A stretch of DNA of 64,000 bases from Legionella massiliensis (GCF_000756815.1 NZ_CCVW01000001.1:1602001-1666000); one strand, 5' to 3'. Counted from the stretch's first letter, positions 27,149-36,696 are shown. Program-made: numbers and translations. Notes: a model not told the origin generated them from the letters alone.

Positions 27149-27652
27149 ATGACAAAAAAGATCTTAATGAGTGCCTGCTTAGTTGGCGAGAAAGTACGTT
27201 ATGACGGTAAAGACTGCTTGCAATCCAATCTACGCTTACAGAACTATATAAAAAATGGATGGGTCATTGCAATTTGCCCTGAAATGGCTGGTGGTTTGCC
27301 AACTCCCAGACCTCCTTCTGAAATCGAGCCTAATGCCAATGCCGAAGCGGTATTAAATTTTCAAGCAAAGGTTCTTACAATAAATGGTGAGGATGTAAGC
27401 CAGGAATATAGGTCTGGTGCTGAAAAAGCCTTGAAATTAGCCCAAAAAAATCATGTTTGCTGCGCTATCCTCAAAGCACGGAGTCCATCATGCGGCTCTA
27501 AACAAGTTTATGATGGCACTCATTCCAAAAAACTAGTGGAAGGGATGGGGATCACTGCTCAGTTGCTAACCGAAAATGGTATTAAAGTATTTGATGAAAC
27601 AGAAATTGATAAGGCACTGGATTATATTGAGTTAAATGCGACTGTTCTCTGA
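27149..27652 (+). CDS. DUF523 protein, TudS-like thiouracil desulfidase family
   Basis: This 167-residue protein has the family's N-terminal MSACLVGEKVRYDG and central ARSPSCGSKQVYDGTHS. The conserved Cys residues in these motifs (with one in ICPEMAGGLPTPR) bind the 4Fe-4S cluster in the characterised family member TudS, which removes sulfur from 2-thiouracil. A role in nucleobase or thio-compound salvage/detoxification is inferred. It is divergent from the UmuD-like gene, with AAGAG upstream of its ATG. Confidence 0.85.
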   Translation: MTKKILMSACLVGEKVRYDGKDCLQSNLRLQNYIKNGWVIAICPEMAGGLPTPRPPSEIEPNANAEAVLNFQAKVLTINGEDVSQEYRSGAEKALKLAQKNHVCCAILKARSPSCGSKQVYDGTHSKKLVEGMGITAQLLTENGIKVFDETEIDKALDYIELNATVL

Positions 27653-27787
27653 TAGTGAGTGTAGGCTGGGCTGCTAAGTCAAATGGCACTTAAAAATATC
27701 CCCTCTCCCCCAGGGGGCGAGGGAATAAAGAGAGAGACCAGCTACCCCCTCTGTCATCTACGCTTTAGGCCATCACTTCATCGAGCC

Positions 27788-27838
27788 CATAGATCCTGCG
27801 GTCAAGCCGCGGGAATTCAGGATGGGGATAACCTATTA
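27788..27838. repeat. Family C palindrome
   Basis: GATCCTGCGGTCAAGCCGCG followed by GGAATTCAGG and GGGGATAACCTATTACT. It abuts the stop codon of the methyltransferase gene at 27839. A family D-like hairpin (CCCCTCTCCCCCAGGGGGCG) lies just upstream near 27700. Confidence 0.75.
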
Positions 27839-28933
27839 CTACTTCATCTTACGAATAACAAAAGTATTTGAAATAAATCGTGTTAGATCACCAGTACAGT
27901 TATCTTCACGAACTTCAAGTATCTCGCAGTTTAGGTTCTTAGCAATCTCGAATATTCTATGTTGAGGTATTGGATGCATTCCCATATCGGCATGATTAGA
28001 CCCGTCTATCCAGGCGCGTGCTTTAAACGAATAGCCGGAAATATATGTGGGTACCTGAAATATTGCCAGTCCACCTGGATTTAGACTATCGAGAGCAAGT
28101 TTGACTAGTTCATTAATGATTGGTGGCGGATTGTGTTGAAAAACTAGACAAGAATAAAAAAGATCACAACTAGTTAATTTCTGTAAGAGATCCTTAGCAG
28201 ACATAAGCTCATGGAGTACTAAGTTTGTGAGACCTAAGGATTTTGCGCGCTCAGCAGCAATGGATAAATGATTCGCAGAAATATCATAGCCATGTACGGT
28301 TTTGAGGTGCTGTGCCATTTCGGTTGTGACACGCCCTACGCCGCACCCGAACTCGACAGCAGTGAGACTTGGGGTAATTGCAAAATTATGGCGCTCTGCA
28401 ATAGTTTTAATAACCTGCCATTCCGTTTTACCACTTTGCCAAAATAGCTCTGCCTTCTTGTCAATATTCTCCGGCAAAAAGTCCGAAGAGGTGATAACTG
28501 ACCAGAAAGGGCGTTCTTGGCCAAATGCCGACCATGTTTGCTTGATTTTCTCAAGGCATTCCTGCAGGGTTTCTGCTGTGACTTTAATTTCAATATCATT
28601 AATGGGTAGATTAAGAGGTAGTAGCTGGAAGGCTAATGAAGCTGGTTGATGCTCAGGTTCCTGCTTAGGTTGCCGGCCTTTTTTTGCCCATATGCCTTTG
28701 ATTTTTGCTAGATATTTTGAATTAAGGTTAACGGGGGGCGCATAAGACAGTGGTGGAAAGTCTGAGGGGTGGGTTGCGGATTTCAATTGATATTCTTGGG
28801 AATTCAAGAGTCTTTGCTTGAGTTGTTGTAAATCTGCGCATTCCATGTGTTCAATAATCGTTTTTTCAGACTCTGGTGGGCGACCAAGTATAAATTGAAA
28901 ACCATAAACAACTTCGCTACGAGATACTGTCAT
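27839..28933 (-). CDS. SAM-dependent methyltransferase with N-terminal DUF4214-like domain
   Basis: The first ~50 residues of this 364-residue protein (SEVVYGFQFILGRPPESE, LRNSQEYQ-like LLNSQEYQ) resemble DUF4214, often attached to glycan-modifying enzymes. The class I methyltransferase core is at ~185-330: motif I AVEFGCGVGRVT, then YDISANHLSIA, and post-motif SCDLFYSCLVFQHNPPP. Its C-terminal loops contain a Trp/His-rich segment. The architecture suggests methylation of a sugar or lipid-linked glycan, but that is inference. AGCAGGTAA precedes the ATG. Confidence 0.82.
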   Translation of the reverse strand: MTVSRSEVVYGFQFILGRPPESEKTIIEHMECADLQQLKQRLLNSQEYQLKSATHPSDFPPLSYAPPVNLNSKYLAKIKGIWAKKGRQPKQEPEHQPASLAFQLLPLNLPINDIEIKVTAETLQECLEKIKQTWSAFGQERPFWSVITSSDFLPENIDKKAELFWQSGKTEWQVIKTIAERHNFAITPSLTAVEFGCGVGRVTTEMAQHLKTVHGYDISANHLSIAAERAKSLGLTNLVLHELMSAKDLLQKLTSCDLFYSCLVFQHNPPPIINELVKLALDSLNPGGLAIFQVPTYISGYSFKARAWIDGSNHADMGMHPIPQHRIFEIAKNLNCEILEVREDNCTGDLTRFISNTFVIRKMK

Positions 28934-29069
28934 TTACCTGCTCGAAATTCGAAAAGTGAGATTAGCATACCTTGTCTTTATTGGGAGTCAAGGTGCACAA
29001 ACTGCTAGGTCTAGGCTGAAAAATAAGAGTAATTTATCTAAGGTCACCCTCCCAGTACCCTAATACAGC

Positions 29070-29455
29070 CCGTCATCCAGAGAGCCCCAGCCCCTTTGGG
29101 GCAAACATCGATAAAGACCTCGTCATCCCGAGCGTAGTGAGGGATCTTCCGGGATTAGCACAGTGCCACACTCAGGAGATGTCTCTCTACGTTCGACATG
29201 ACGTACGTCTTTGGGAACGTAGCAAAAGATCTCCGGGATTAGCACAGTGTCACACTCAGGAGATGTCTCTCTACGTTCGACATGACGTACGTCTTTGGGA
29301 ACGTAGCAAAAGATCTCCGGGATTAGCACAGTGTCACACTCAGGAGATGTCTCTCTACGTTCGACATGACGTACGTCTTTGGGAACGTAGCGAAGGATCT
29401 CCGGGATTAGCACAGTGCCACACTTAGGAGATCCTTCGCTACGCTCTGGATGACG
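29070..29455. repeat. Family A tandem array, 84-bp exact period
   Basis: The start CAGGAGATGTCTCTCTACG occurs at 29173, 29257 and 29341, exactly 84 bases apart, and the units are almost identical. Flanking half-units at either end close the array into a long palindrome (ATCCAGAG on the left, CTCTGGATGACG on the right). Because 84 is divisible by three, open frames of 28-residue repeats run across it on both strands; these are not genes. The 28934-29069 bases hold nothing else I can identify. Confidence 0.9.
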
Positions 29456-29462
29456 GGTTGGG

Positions 29463-31385
29463 TTATAGGGCGGAGCTCCCCTTATTATCCTGATTCATAT
29501 TTTCTGATTTGAATATTTTTTCTAACTGCTCAGGAAGTAAGGGTTTACTAAAAAAGTAACCCTGGAATCGATAACAGCTTTGCGCTTCTAAATAATCTAA
29601 TTGAGATTGGTTTTCTATTCCTTCTGCAATAACATCCAGATCTAAACCTTTTGCCATTCCCAGAATGGCCTGGATAATTACTTCATCATTGGGATTAGAG
29701 CTAATATTGTGAATAAACGATTTATCGATTTTTATTTGATTGATAGGTAAGTTATGTAAATAATTTAATCCTGATTGACCTGTTCCAAAATCATCAAGGA
29801 CAATGGTGACTCCAAAATCTTTCAGTTCCCTTATTGTTTCGATTAAATGCAGCGAATTGATAATTACGTTTTCAGTAACTTCAACCTCTAGATATTTTGA
29901 GTCTAGTTTAGTTTCCTCTAAAATTGACTTAATCATTGCAATAAAATTGGGTTGAATGAATTGCTTGGTAGCTATGTTAACTGCTACACGAAAAGGAGGA
30001 ATTCCTTGCTCTTGCCAGGCTTTATTTTGAGCACAAGCTGTTCTAATAACCCACTCACCAAGCGGTACAATCAGCCCGGTTTCTTCTGCAATAGGTATAA
30101 AATCCATGGGTAATATCCGGCCAAGTTGAGGATGATGCCAACGAACCAGAGCCTCCACAGCAACAACTTGCTTAGATTGAGAATCATATTGCGGTTGATA
30201 TTCCAAGAAAAACTCATTTTCGATCAAAGCGCGCCGCAAATCTGACTCGTGTTCAAAGCGGGATTGACAGTTTCTTTGTAATTCATTGTTATAAATTTGA
30301 AATTGATTACCGCCCAATTCTTTAGCACGATACATAGCCAAGTCGGCCGCACTTAGCAAGGCTTCTACCGTTTCACCATGAGTTGGATAAAGGCTGATAC
30401 CAATACTTGCAGTGACTAGCATATCCTTTTTAGCAATTTTTATACTTTCAGAACTAATTGCATTTAATATTTTGGATGCAATCAATGAGGTATTTTCTGG
30501 GGCCTGTATAGAAGGAGTGACTGCAACAAGAATGAATTCATCACCTCCCAAACGTCCAACAGTATCTTCTGTTCGTGTTATTTTCTTTAATCTCTCGGAT
30601 ATAATTTTTAGCAATTCATCTCCCGCTTCATGACTCAGACTATCATTAATTAATTTAAAGCGATCGAGATCGATAAAGAAAAGGGAGAACATGGTGTTGG
30701 CCCGAGAGGCTCTGGCTATTTCTTGCCTTATTGATTCAGTTAAAAAAGCCCGATTAGGTAATAAGGTTAAATAATCGTGTTTAGCTTGATACTCCAAGGT
30801 TATAAGTGTTTTTTGTAAGGCATCAGTTCGGTCTTTGATAGTCGTTTCTAATCGCTCAGTGTGCGCTTTTGCTTCTTGCATTAATTGCCATTTTTTTGTG
30901 AGAGCACAGGCGAATTGACGTACCGCAATTGAATCAAAAGGTTTTTTTAAGATAAGTAAACTGTCGGTCACCCCGAGATTTCCTACTGTTTCTTCCCAGG
31001 TATAATCGGAATAAGCAGTGCAAATAACAATTTGGATCTCCTTATCCAAGGCCCATATTTTTTTTATGGTTTCAATACCATCTAAACCGGGAGGCATTCG
31101 AATATCAACAAAGGCAAGTGTGTAAGGGGTGCCATCGTTTAAAGCGTTTTCAATTTGCGAAATGCCATCCTTGCCCTGCGATGCGTAATCAATTTGGAAG
31201 GAGGGTAATTCCAGACTAGCAGTCTCTGCTTCATTGCCAAATATTATCGAATCTAATCGATCTAGTTTTTTAGATGAACGCTCTGTTAGTAATATTTTCT
31301 TAAAGTCCAAATGTATGGACGGGTTATCATCAATTATGAGTATTCGAAAGTTGTTATTCCTATCCATAGCCACATCTGCATTCAT
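29463..31385 (-). CDS. Response regulator with REC, GGDEF and EAL domains (c-di-GMP turnover)
   Basis: A 640-residue protein. Receiver domain at ~10-175: IIDDNPSIH, phospho-acceptor in LAFVDIRMPP, KKPF lysine. A coiled linker leads to GGDEF (~205-365) with GRLGGDEFILV intact and the RTED inhibitory site five residues before it. EAL follows (~385-630) with EALVRWHHP, EVTEN, LDDFGTG, KIDKSF and AEGIEN, so both diguanylate cyclase and phosphodiesterase residues look complete. It should make and/or degrade c-di-GMP under control of phosphorylation. AGGAG lies before the ATG, 10 bases after the kinase gene, so the pair forms one two-component unit. Confidence 0.93.
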   Translation of the reverse strand: MNADVAMDRNNNFRILIIDDNPSIHLDFKKILLTERSSKKLDRLDSIIFGNEAETASLELPSFQIDYASQGKDGISQIENALNDGTPYTLAFVDIRMPPGLDGIETIKKIWALDKEIQIVICTAYSDYTWEETVGNLGVTDSLLILKKPFDSIAVRQFACALTKKWQLMQEAKAHTERLETTIKDRTDALQKTLITLEYQAKHDYLTLLPNRAFLTESIRQEIARASRANTMFSLFFIDLDRFKLINDSLSHEAGDELLKIISERLKKITRTEDTVGRLGGDEFILVAVTPSIQAPENTSLIASKILNAISSESIKIAKKDMLVTASIGISLYPTHGETVEALLSAADLAMYRAKELGGNQFQIYNNELQRNCQSRFEHESDLRRALIENEFFLEYQPQYDSQSKQVVAVEALVRWHHPQLGRILPMDFIPIAEETGLIVPLGEWVIRTACAQNKAWQEQGIPPFRVAVNIATKQFIQPNFIAMIKSILEETKLDSKYLEVEVTENVIINSLHLIETIRELKDFGVTIVLDDFGTGQSGLNYLHNLPINQIKIDKSFIHNISSNPNDEVIIQAILGMAKGLDLDVIAEGIENQSQLDYLEAQSCYRFQGYFFSKPLLPEQLEKIFKSENMNQDNKGSSAL

Positions 31386-31395
31386 CGCTTTACTC

Positions 31396-33030
31396 CTATA
31401 GATTTGCTAAGGGATTTATCTTTTTATACGGTAAGTAGATAGTAAAAACAGCGCCCTTATCTTTTCCTTCCGAATCGACCCTAATTTCTCCACCTAATTC
31501 ATTGATTGCTATTGCAGTAGCATGGAGGCCAAAGCCGTGTCCTGATTTTTTTGTGGTATATCCAAAGATAAAAATTTTGTTTAAATTTGCGCGAGTAATT
31601 CCTGTTCCATTGTCTGAAATTACTATCGCTATTTTGCCTTTAGACGTTATCGACGTTGAGATATTTAGTTGTTTATTTGCATTTGTAGAGTCTAATAATG
31701 CATCTTTTGCATTGTTAATCAAATTAGATAAAATTTGAATTAACTTGACCCTTTCAATTAGGATTGGATGAATTTCACCATAATTTTTATTCACTGTAAT
31801 AGTTTGTTCTTGATCGATTCCAGATAAGAGCAATACTTCATCTAGTAACTCTTTAATTGATACAACTTGATCAATCGCTTTTACTTTTGTTACATCTTGT
31901 TGAGTGGCAATAATATTTTTAATTAGACCTATATTTTTATGAGAATCTTGCAGTTCGTTTATCAATAGTTCTTGCTCTTTCTGCAAACAAACGGCCAGTT
32001 CATCAATAAAATCTACTATATGAATACCTCGAGGATCGCTGCTAACGAACTCTCCTAAATTAGGCTTGTTTTCTTTCAATAAGCTAGATAGTTTTTGCAA
32101 TTTTTGCAGGGGTGATCCTGTTAGCTGTTCTGTCATGGATTGTACAGAAACATTGATACTATTTAAAACGTTTCCAACATTATGCAAAACACTAGCGGAA
32201 ATTTCGGCGATTCCTAAGGCGCGTGCTTTTTCAAATTGTTCCTGGTTAAGTGACTCTTTATAACTTGAAGCAAAAAAAGCTATGGCCAATATGACGAAAG
32301 TAACCGCTGCAATAGTAATGGCTAAGACAGAGGGATCAATTATCGCTGGCTCATTGACAAGAACTGGTTGGCAAAGCGGCGTAAATATGGAAGCAGCCAT
32401 CCCTGTGTAATGCATCCCCGAAATACCTAATCCCATAATAATCGCACTTAAGACTTTGATCCGGTTACGTAAGCGCAAAACTACGGCATTTGATTTTAAT
32501 GCGAACCAAATTGCAGCCCCAGATGCAATAATCGCGACAATAACAGAGAGGAAAAATAAACCAGGTAGGAAGCGGATATTTAATGAATAGATTAGTGCTG
32601 CCATGCCGGTATAGTGCATAGACGCAATCGCTAGTCCAAGAATTAAGCCACCGGAAATTAAGTGGATGACATTAATAATGGATTTTCTTAATAAAAGTAA
32701 TGCAAAACCTGAGGCTGCTATAGCTACGACGAGGGAAACAGCAGTCCAGAATAAATCATATTGGAGATTTAAACCGGGGATACTGAACGATAACATGCCG
32801 ATAAAATGCATAGACCAAATACCAGCTCCCATGGCGATTGCCCCACCAATTAGCCATATTAAACTAATCGTTGGGCTATTCGAGCGATCCCTTAATCGGC
32901 CAGTTAAATCCAGTGCTATATAGGATGCAAAAACAGCGACCAGATAGGATAGTAAGACTAAGCGAAGATCATAAACTCCTTCAAACTGATTGGCAGATAA
33001 ATCAGCTCCTTGAAAAAAATCACTATACAT
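31396..33030 (-). CDS. MHYT-domain sensor histidine kinase
   Basis: This 544-residue protein has an N-terminal seven-helix MHYT sensor (~20-255) with the diagnostic motifs MHFIGM, MHYTGM and MHYTGM; MHYT domains are proposed to sense diatomic gases through copper. A kinase core follows: phospho-acceptor His in SASVLHNVGNVLN, then N box NLINNAKDAL, DNGTGI, and GHGFGLH. The HNVGN form of the H box is distinct from classical HEIRTPL kinases. Its partner is almost certainly the REC-GGDEF-EAL protein encoded directly downstream. AGGGATATGT precedes the ATG. Confidence 0.92.
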   Translation of the reverse strand: MYSDFFQGADLSANQFEGVYDLRLVLLSYLVAVFASYIALDLTGRLRDRSNSPTISLIWLIGGAIAMGAGIWSMHFIGMLSFSIPGLNLQYDLFWTAVSLVVAIAASGFALLLLRKSIINVIHLISGGLILGLAIASMHYTGMAALIYSLNIRFLPGLFFLSVIVAIIASGAAIWFALKSNAVVLRLRNRIKVLSAIIMGLGISGMHYTGMAASIFTPLCQPVLVNEPAIIDPSVLAITIAAVTFVILAIAFFASSYKESLNQEQFEKARALGIAEISASVLHNVGNVLNSINVSVQSMTEQLTGSPLQKLQKLSSLLKENKPNLGEFVSSDPRGIHIVDFIDELAVCLQKEQELLINELQDSHKNIGLIKNIIATQQDVTKVKAIDQVVSIKELLDEVLLLSGIDQEQTITVNKNYGEIHPILIERVKLIQILSNLINNAKDALLDSTNANKQLNISTSITSKGKIAIVISDNGTGITRANLNKIFIFGYTTKKSGHGFGLHATAIAINELGGEIRVDSEGKDKGAVFTIYLPYKKINPLANL

Positions 33031-33086
33031 ATCCCTGTATGCCTTTTATATTTTTAATACAATAATAGCATCTTTGACTAAAAATT

Positions 33087-33716
33087 TTGCAATTTCAATC
33101 ATTTCTTAAAAAAAAGAGAAAGTTACTAACTATTATTCTTATTGATTTAAGTGTGATTTTTGCACTAATTCTCTATTTCGCAGCGCTTGCTCCACCTGGG
33201 AACATTAAAATCAGTGGAATATATATCAAAAATCCGGGGCCGATTGATGATTTTAAATTGATAGATAATGTTGGCAAAACTCTTACAAAAGATAAACTCA
33301 AAGGGCAGTGGACACTGGTGTTTTTCGGTTTTACAAACTGCCCCATGATTTGTCCGACAACCCTGCAAACCTTAAAAAAAACTTATGGAATATTAGAAAA
33401 AGATTTTAGTGAAAACAAAATACCTAGGGTTCTATTTATTTCAGTCGATCCTGCTCGAGATTCTATTGAAAAAATAAATCATTTTGTTAAATCCTTTCAT
33501 GCTAATTTTATTGGGGCAAGGGCCACAATCGATGAAATCAGAGCTCTTCAAAAACAATTGCATACTGCAGTTTCATCTAATCCCAATTCTCATGGCTTAG
33601 ATATTTTATTATTAAATCCAGAGGTAAAAGTTCAGGCTTATTTTTCTTCGCCAATCTTGCCCTTGCAATTGGCAAATGATATTAAGGCTATTGTCATAGA
33701 ATATGCTCCTAAGTAA
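33087..33716 (+). CDS. SCO1/SenC-family copper chaperone
   Basis: In this 209-residue protein, an N-terminal membrane anchor (LLTIILIDLSVIFALILYF) precedes a thioredoxin-fold domain. The copper ligands are the CxxxC of FTNCPMICPTTLQTL and the His of NSHGLDILLLNP. Family role: copper delivery to the CuA site of cytochrome c oxidase, or thiol-disulfide control of it, in the periplasm. The start is uncertain: I used a TTG at 33087 because no in-frame ATG precedes the anchor, and no clear Shine-Dalgarno is visible. Confidence 0.88.
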   Translation: MQFQSFLKKKRKLLTIILIDLSVIFALILYFAALAPPGNIKISGIYIKNPGPIDDFKLIDNVGKTLTKDKLKGQWTLVFFGFTNCPMICPTTLQTLKKTYGILEKDFSENKIPRVLFISVDPARDSIEKINHFVKSFHANFIGARATIDEIRALQKQLHTAVSSNPNSHGLDILLLNPEVKVQAYFSSPILPLQLANDIKAIVIEYAPK

Positions 33717-33833
33717 CGGGAATCATCCTATCATTCCAAGCTGGAATAAGGCATTCCATTTTCGACTTTATCCTTAAGCTACTATTAATAATTTTTTGCT
33801 AAGTTCAGCGACCCAAATAATTTGAGAAAAAAG

Positions 33834-35663
33834 ATGCTGACGAAATTAGAACATGAGCTTCAAAAGCAAATTAAGTCAACAAAGGCTGATGATTTTTATG
33901 GGAGTTTACCTCCAACTTTTCAATACATTGAATTAAAGAATCCCGAACTATCAGTTGGTAGTAAGCCCATTAAAAAACTACGATTATGTACTAATGTAAG
34001 GGACAAGAAAGACGCTTTTTTATATATACATTATCAAGATGGCACAAAAAAGACCCATCATGTGGAAGATTCCACAGCTTTAGCTAAGTTATTGCTAGAG
34101 GCCAATGGAGCAACAGTAGATGCTTTTAAAAGCATAGATAGATCGGTATACGCTTGGCAAAAATTTTCCATGCAGGAGGTTTATCAAGTCAGCAGTTTAT
34201 TCTCTACCTATGAAAAAATTCACACAGATATTATAAGTTCGCTGAGAGCTATCTTTAATAAAAATAAACAAGAACATATCACTATTATTGATGGGGGCTG
34301 TGGCAATGGACAATTGTTAAAGCAACTAGAAACTCAATTTGGGGCTAATTCAAACAATCTTAGTTTTGTTGGCTTCGATTTCAATACTCAAAATATCATA
34401 GACGCGTCTATGGGTTATCAGGGACAGTGTCACTTTATTGAAGGGAATTTACAGCAGCTTGATCAGGTCGTTTCTGAGTGTGTTGAGCAAGGATATATTA
34501 GGCAGGAAACGAATAAGACTATTTTAGTTCTTTCCGGTTCGCTGACCGCTGAAGTACAAACTGGATTCACATCACTAGAGATATTAAAAAAAGCAAAACT
34601 TGCTGGTATTAATTATCTAATTCTCTCTGGAGTTTCCGATGTTTTAGTTAACGATTCTATGGCTAGACGAATTGGATATCAACGTGAAAAAATCCAGATT
34701 AATCGAGCAAGCGAGAGAGACGTGTTTGTTTATCGCCAACTTTCTACTGAAGCTATTTTAATTAATAAAAGCGATAAATTAGCTCGCCGTAATTTTTTGG
34801 ACCTTTCTTTATCACCCAATCCTGCGGGGGTTTTATCAAGTTTAAGAAGGGACATAATATCCAAATCCTATCTAGCTATTGATTTATCCTTTTGTGATTT
34901 AACTGATAAATTGACAATGGCTATTCATTCTCTTTTACAAGAAAAACACAATATCGAGCTAATTTTTTGGACTAATAATAAAGCACAAGCGAAGGAGTTT
35001 TTTTTCGAATTTGCTTGGATGTGCAAAGGGATTGATGTGCGAGTTAAAAGCAGTGAAGGCTATTTAATGGCGCCCCGTGGCTTTTTTAACTCGATTGAGC
35101 TCCCTTTGTTTTTTAGCTCGCCAGAAAAAGAGCCAAGAGATTGTATTATTTCAACACTGAGAAACCTGGCTCTAGATTCTGAAACTAAATCAAAGATCTT
35201 GCTCAGTTACCTAGTAAAAAAACTTAAAAAATCAAAACTACTCTCGCCCGATGAATTCCTAAAAATTGACGATGGTATAGTGGTTCGATCTTTATTTGCG
35301 TTCATGCCCCAAAATGTTAATGACTCACTTCCTTATATTCAACCATTCATAGCCTGCTTAGAAAAAAAGGTTTGCCTCTCTAATCAGCTCACTCTACTTT
35401 ACGTTTATCAACATGGCATCATACCTCATGGGGTCGATCCCAAGACAGGTTATGGCTATCCTCGAACTCGTTCACCCAAGGGCGACCCTGGTAAGAACCG
35501 CAAAAAAGAAATAGAGCTGTACCAGCACTTGGCAAAAACTTATGCAGCAGAATTGGACAGACCTTATTTTGAGCAATTAATTCAGTGGAAACTGGAGGAA
35601 AGTACTAAGGTAGAGAAAACCATGATCTCCTTTAAGGACGTCGTCAATTTAACTATGAGCTAA
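33834..35663 (+). CDS. Methyltransferase-like protein of unknown specificity, putative effector
   Basis: The ATG at 33834 is preferred to the TTG at 33822 because GAG sits seven bases before it; the product is 609 residues. Residues ~140-260 resemble a class I SAM methyltransferase: ITIIDGGCGNGQLLKQLE (motif I), SFVGFDFNTQNI (motif II acidic residue) and TILVLSGSLTAEV. The remaining ~340 residues are unassigned, with a basic Pro/Gly/Arg stretch near the end (TGYGYPRTRSPKGDPG). A methyltransferase or a catalytically altered relative is likely; an effector role is suggested only by context. Confidence 0.6.
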   Translation: MLTKLEHELQKQIKSTKADDFYGSLPPTFQYIELKNPELSVGSKPIKKLRLCTNVRDKKDAFLYIHYQDGTKKTHHVEDSTALAKLLLEANGATVDAFKSIDRSVYAWQKFSMQEVYQVSSLFSTYEKIHTDIISSLRAIFNKNKQEHITIIDGGCGNGQLLKQLETQFGANSNNLSFVGFDFNTQNIIDASMGYQGQCHFIEGNLQQLDQVVSECVEQGYIRQETNKTILVLSGSLTAEVQTGFTSLEILKKAKLAGINYLILSGVSDVLVNDSMARRIGYQREKIQINRASERDVFVYRQLSTEAILINKSDKLARRNFLDLSLSPNPAGVLSSLRRDIISKSYLAIDLSFCDLTDKLTMAIHSLLQEKHNIELIFWTNNKAQAKEFFFEFAWMCKGIDVRVKSSEGYLMAPRGFFNSIELPLFFSSPEKEPRDCIISTLRNLALDSETKSKILLSYLVKKLKKSKLLSPDEFLKIDDGIVVRSLFAFMPQNVNDSLPYIQPFIACLEKKVCLSNQLTLLYVYQHGIIPHGVDPKTGYGYPRTRSPKGDPGKNRKKEIELYQHLAKTYAAELDRPYFEQLIQWKLEESTKVEKTMISFKDVVNLTMS

Positions 35664-35699
35664 ACTGTCTTTAGTTTATTAATAGATAAAGAGGCTAGA

Positions 35700-35875
35700 G
35701 ACGAAGCCCTTCGAATTATTAGTTTCTCATCCGCCCTTCGGGCACCTTTTTCTCACGTCTCGAAGCGTTACAATGAGAGGCTTTGAGACGGCGTAAAGGC
35801 CTCCTCAGCCCGAACGGTTTTGAGGTGGCGTCCTTGACTTAATGGCAGTGAGGGGGAGGGGGGGACCTATTAGTA
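35700..35875. repeat. Mosaic of repeat fragments
   Basis: In this gene-free stretch are a family E arm (CTCATCCGCCCTTCGGGCAC), the motif GTCTCGAAGCGTTAC shared with 20610, a CGAACGGTTTTGAGG piece, and a solitary family B terminus (GACTTAATGGCAGTGAG). It ends in GGGGGGACCTATTA, the family C tail. It looks like a graveyard of overlapping insertions. Confidence 0.6.
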
Positions 35876-35955
35876 TTTTTTATCTCCAATTGGCCGAGGG
35901 AGTTAATTCCTCAGTATTCTGTTCACTTGCTATATCTAATAACTTCCCTTTTATA

Positions 35956-36443
35956 TCATTTGACAAGACCGGTTTCGTAAGCTAACTGATAATTAGTTTT
36001 TACCTCAGATACCCAGGGGCCGCGGCCTCTTAAGGTTCGTGCATTATCCAAAGGAAGCATATTATCTTTTAAAACTCTCTCAGCAGTCAGTTCTGGTCTT
36101 TTGCTCGGGTCATAACTAAGATGTTTGGCCTTTACTAATCCATCTGTAGCTACCAGAGCAGACATTAAGGTCTCTTGAACTAACACATTCATTTGTTCAG
36201 GATTTAAGGGGACTCCCGCTTCAAAATCTAAGTCGCTTTCACAAGATTGCAAAATGCCTGCATCAGGATTACCACGTAGTTTCTCTCATGAGCCGCATGA
36301 CAATCTCTAAAGTTATTTTCAGTTTTAAGATTTTTCGTAATGAGGTGATCTAATGCGTTTGACACTTGTTAGTTTGCAGAATATCTTGCTTTATAACCCG
36401 ACATATCTCTGCTGTTGCAAGGCACGAGTCTGGCGTAAAAACA
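35956..36443 (-). pseudogene. Degraded gene, unidentified product
   Basis: Only the last 98 codons are an intact frame (TTG at 36252). Reading upstream on the same strand, coding sequence continues in other frames: KLRGNPDAGIL immediately before the open frame, NALDHLITKNLKTENNFRDC and CHAAHERNYV in a second frame, and TPDSCLATAEICRVIKQDIL in a third. This implies at least two frameshifts over ~490 bases. The preserved tail includes FEAGVPLNPEQMNVLVQE and DNMLPLDNARTLRGRGPW. I do not recognise the family. The 5' end is lost at the repeat near 36460. Confidence 0.6.
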
Positions 36444-36461
36444 AAATTAAAATAGGGTCTT

Positions 36462-36602
36462 TTGCGCCCCAGCCTCTTAAGGGCAAACATCGATAAAGAC
36501 CTCGTCATCCCGAACATAGTGAGGGATCTCCGGGATTAGCACAGCGCCACACTTAGGAGATGTCTCTCTACGTTCGACATGACGTACGTCCTTGGGAGCG
36601 GA
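36462..36602. repeat. Family A palindrome, inverted long form, copy 1 of duplicated pair
   Basis: GCGCCCCAGCCTCTTAAGGG, ATCGATAAAGACC, CGTCATCCCGAACATAGTGA, GGGATCTCCGGGATTAGCAC and GAGATGTCTCTCTACGTTCG follow in order, ending ACGTACGTCCTTGGGAGCG. It is the same as the element at 25081-25248 in reverse. A second copy starts ~343 bases downstream. Confidence 0.85.
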
Positions 36603-36696
36603 TATTTATATTCGCAATGAAGGAATGAGAGGAGGAGTGTTTGCCATCGTTTTAGTATCAAAGCGCATATCAAATGCGCTTTGATACTAAACTCGT

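Noticed and set aside
26985-27155. 57-codon upstream extension of the UmuD-like protein
   Set aside because: It would overlap the divergent DUF523 start, and the ATG at 26984 has a strong AAGAGGAAT site.
27683-27871. 62-codon frame on the plus strand
   Set aside because: It consists mainly of family D and family C repeat sequence.
29123-29427. Overlapping 96-codon open frames on both strands with perfect 28-residue repeats
   Set aside because: They are translations of the 84-bp palindromic array; openness on both strands follows from the repeat length and no start signal is present.
29070-29455. Possible CRISPR array
   Set aside because: Units are contiguous 84-bp repeats with no unique spacers, and no cas genes are near.
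36654-36688. Second rho-independent terminator
   Set aside because: It is a duplicate of the hairpin at 36997 carried by the 343-base duplication and lacks a U-tract; not counted as an independent terminator.
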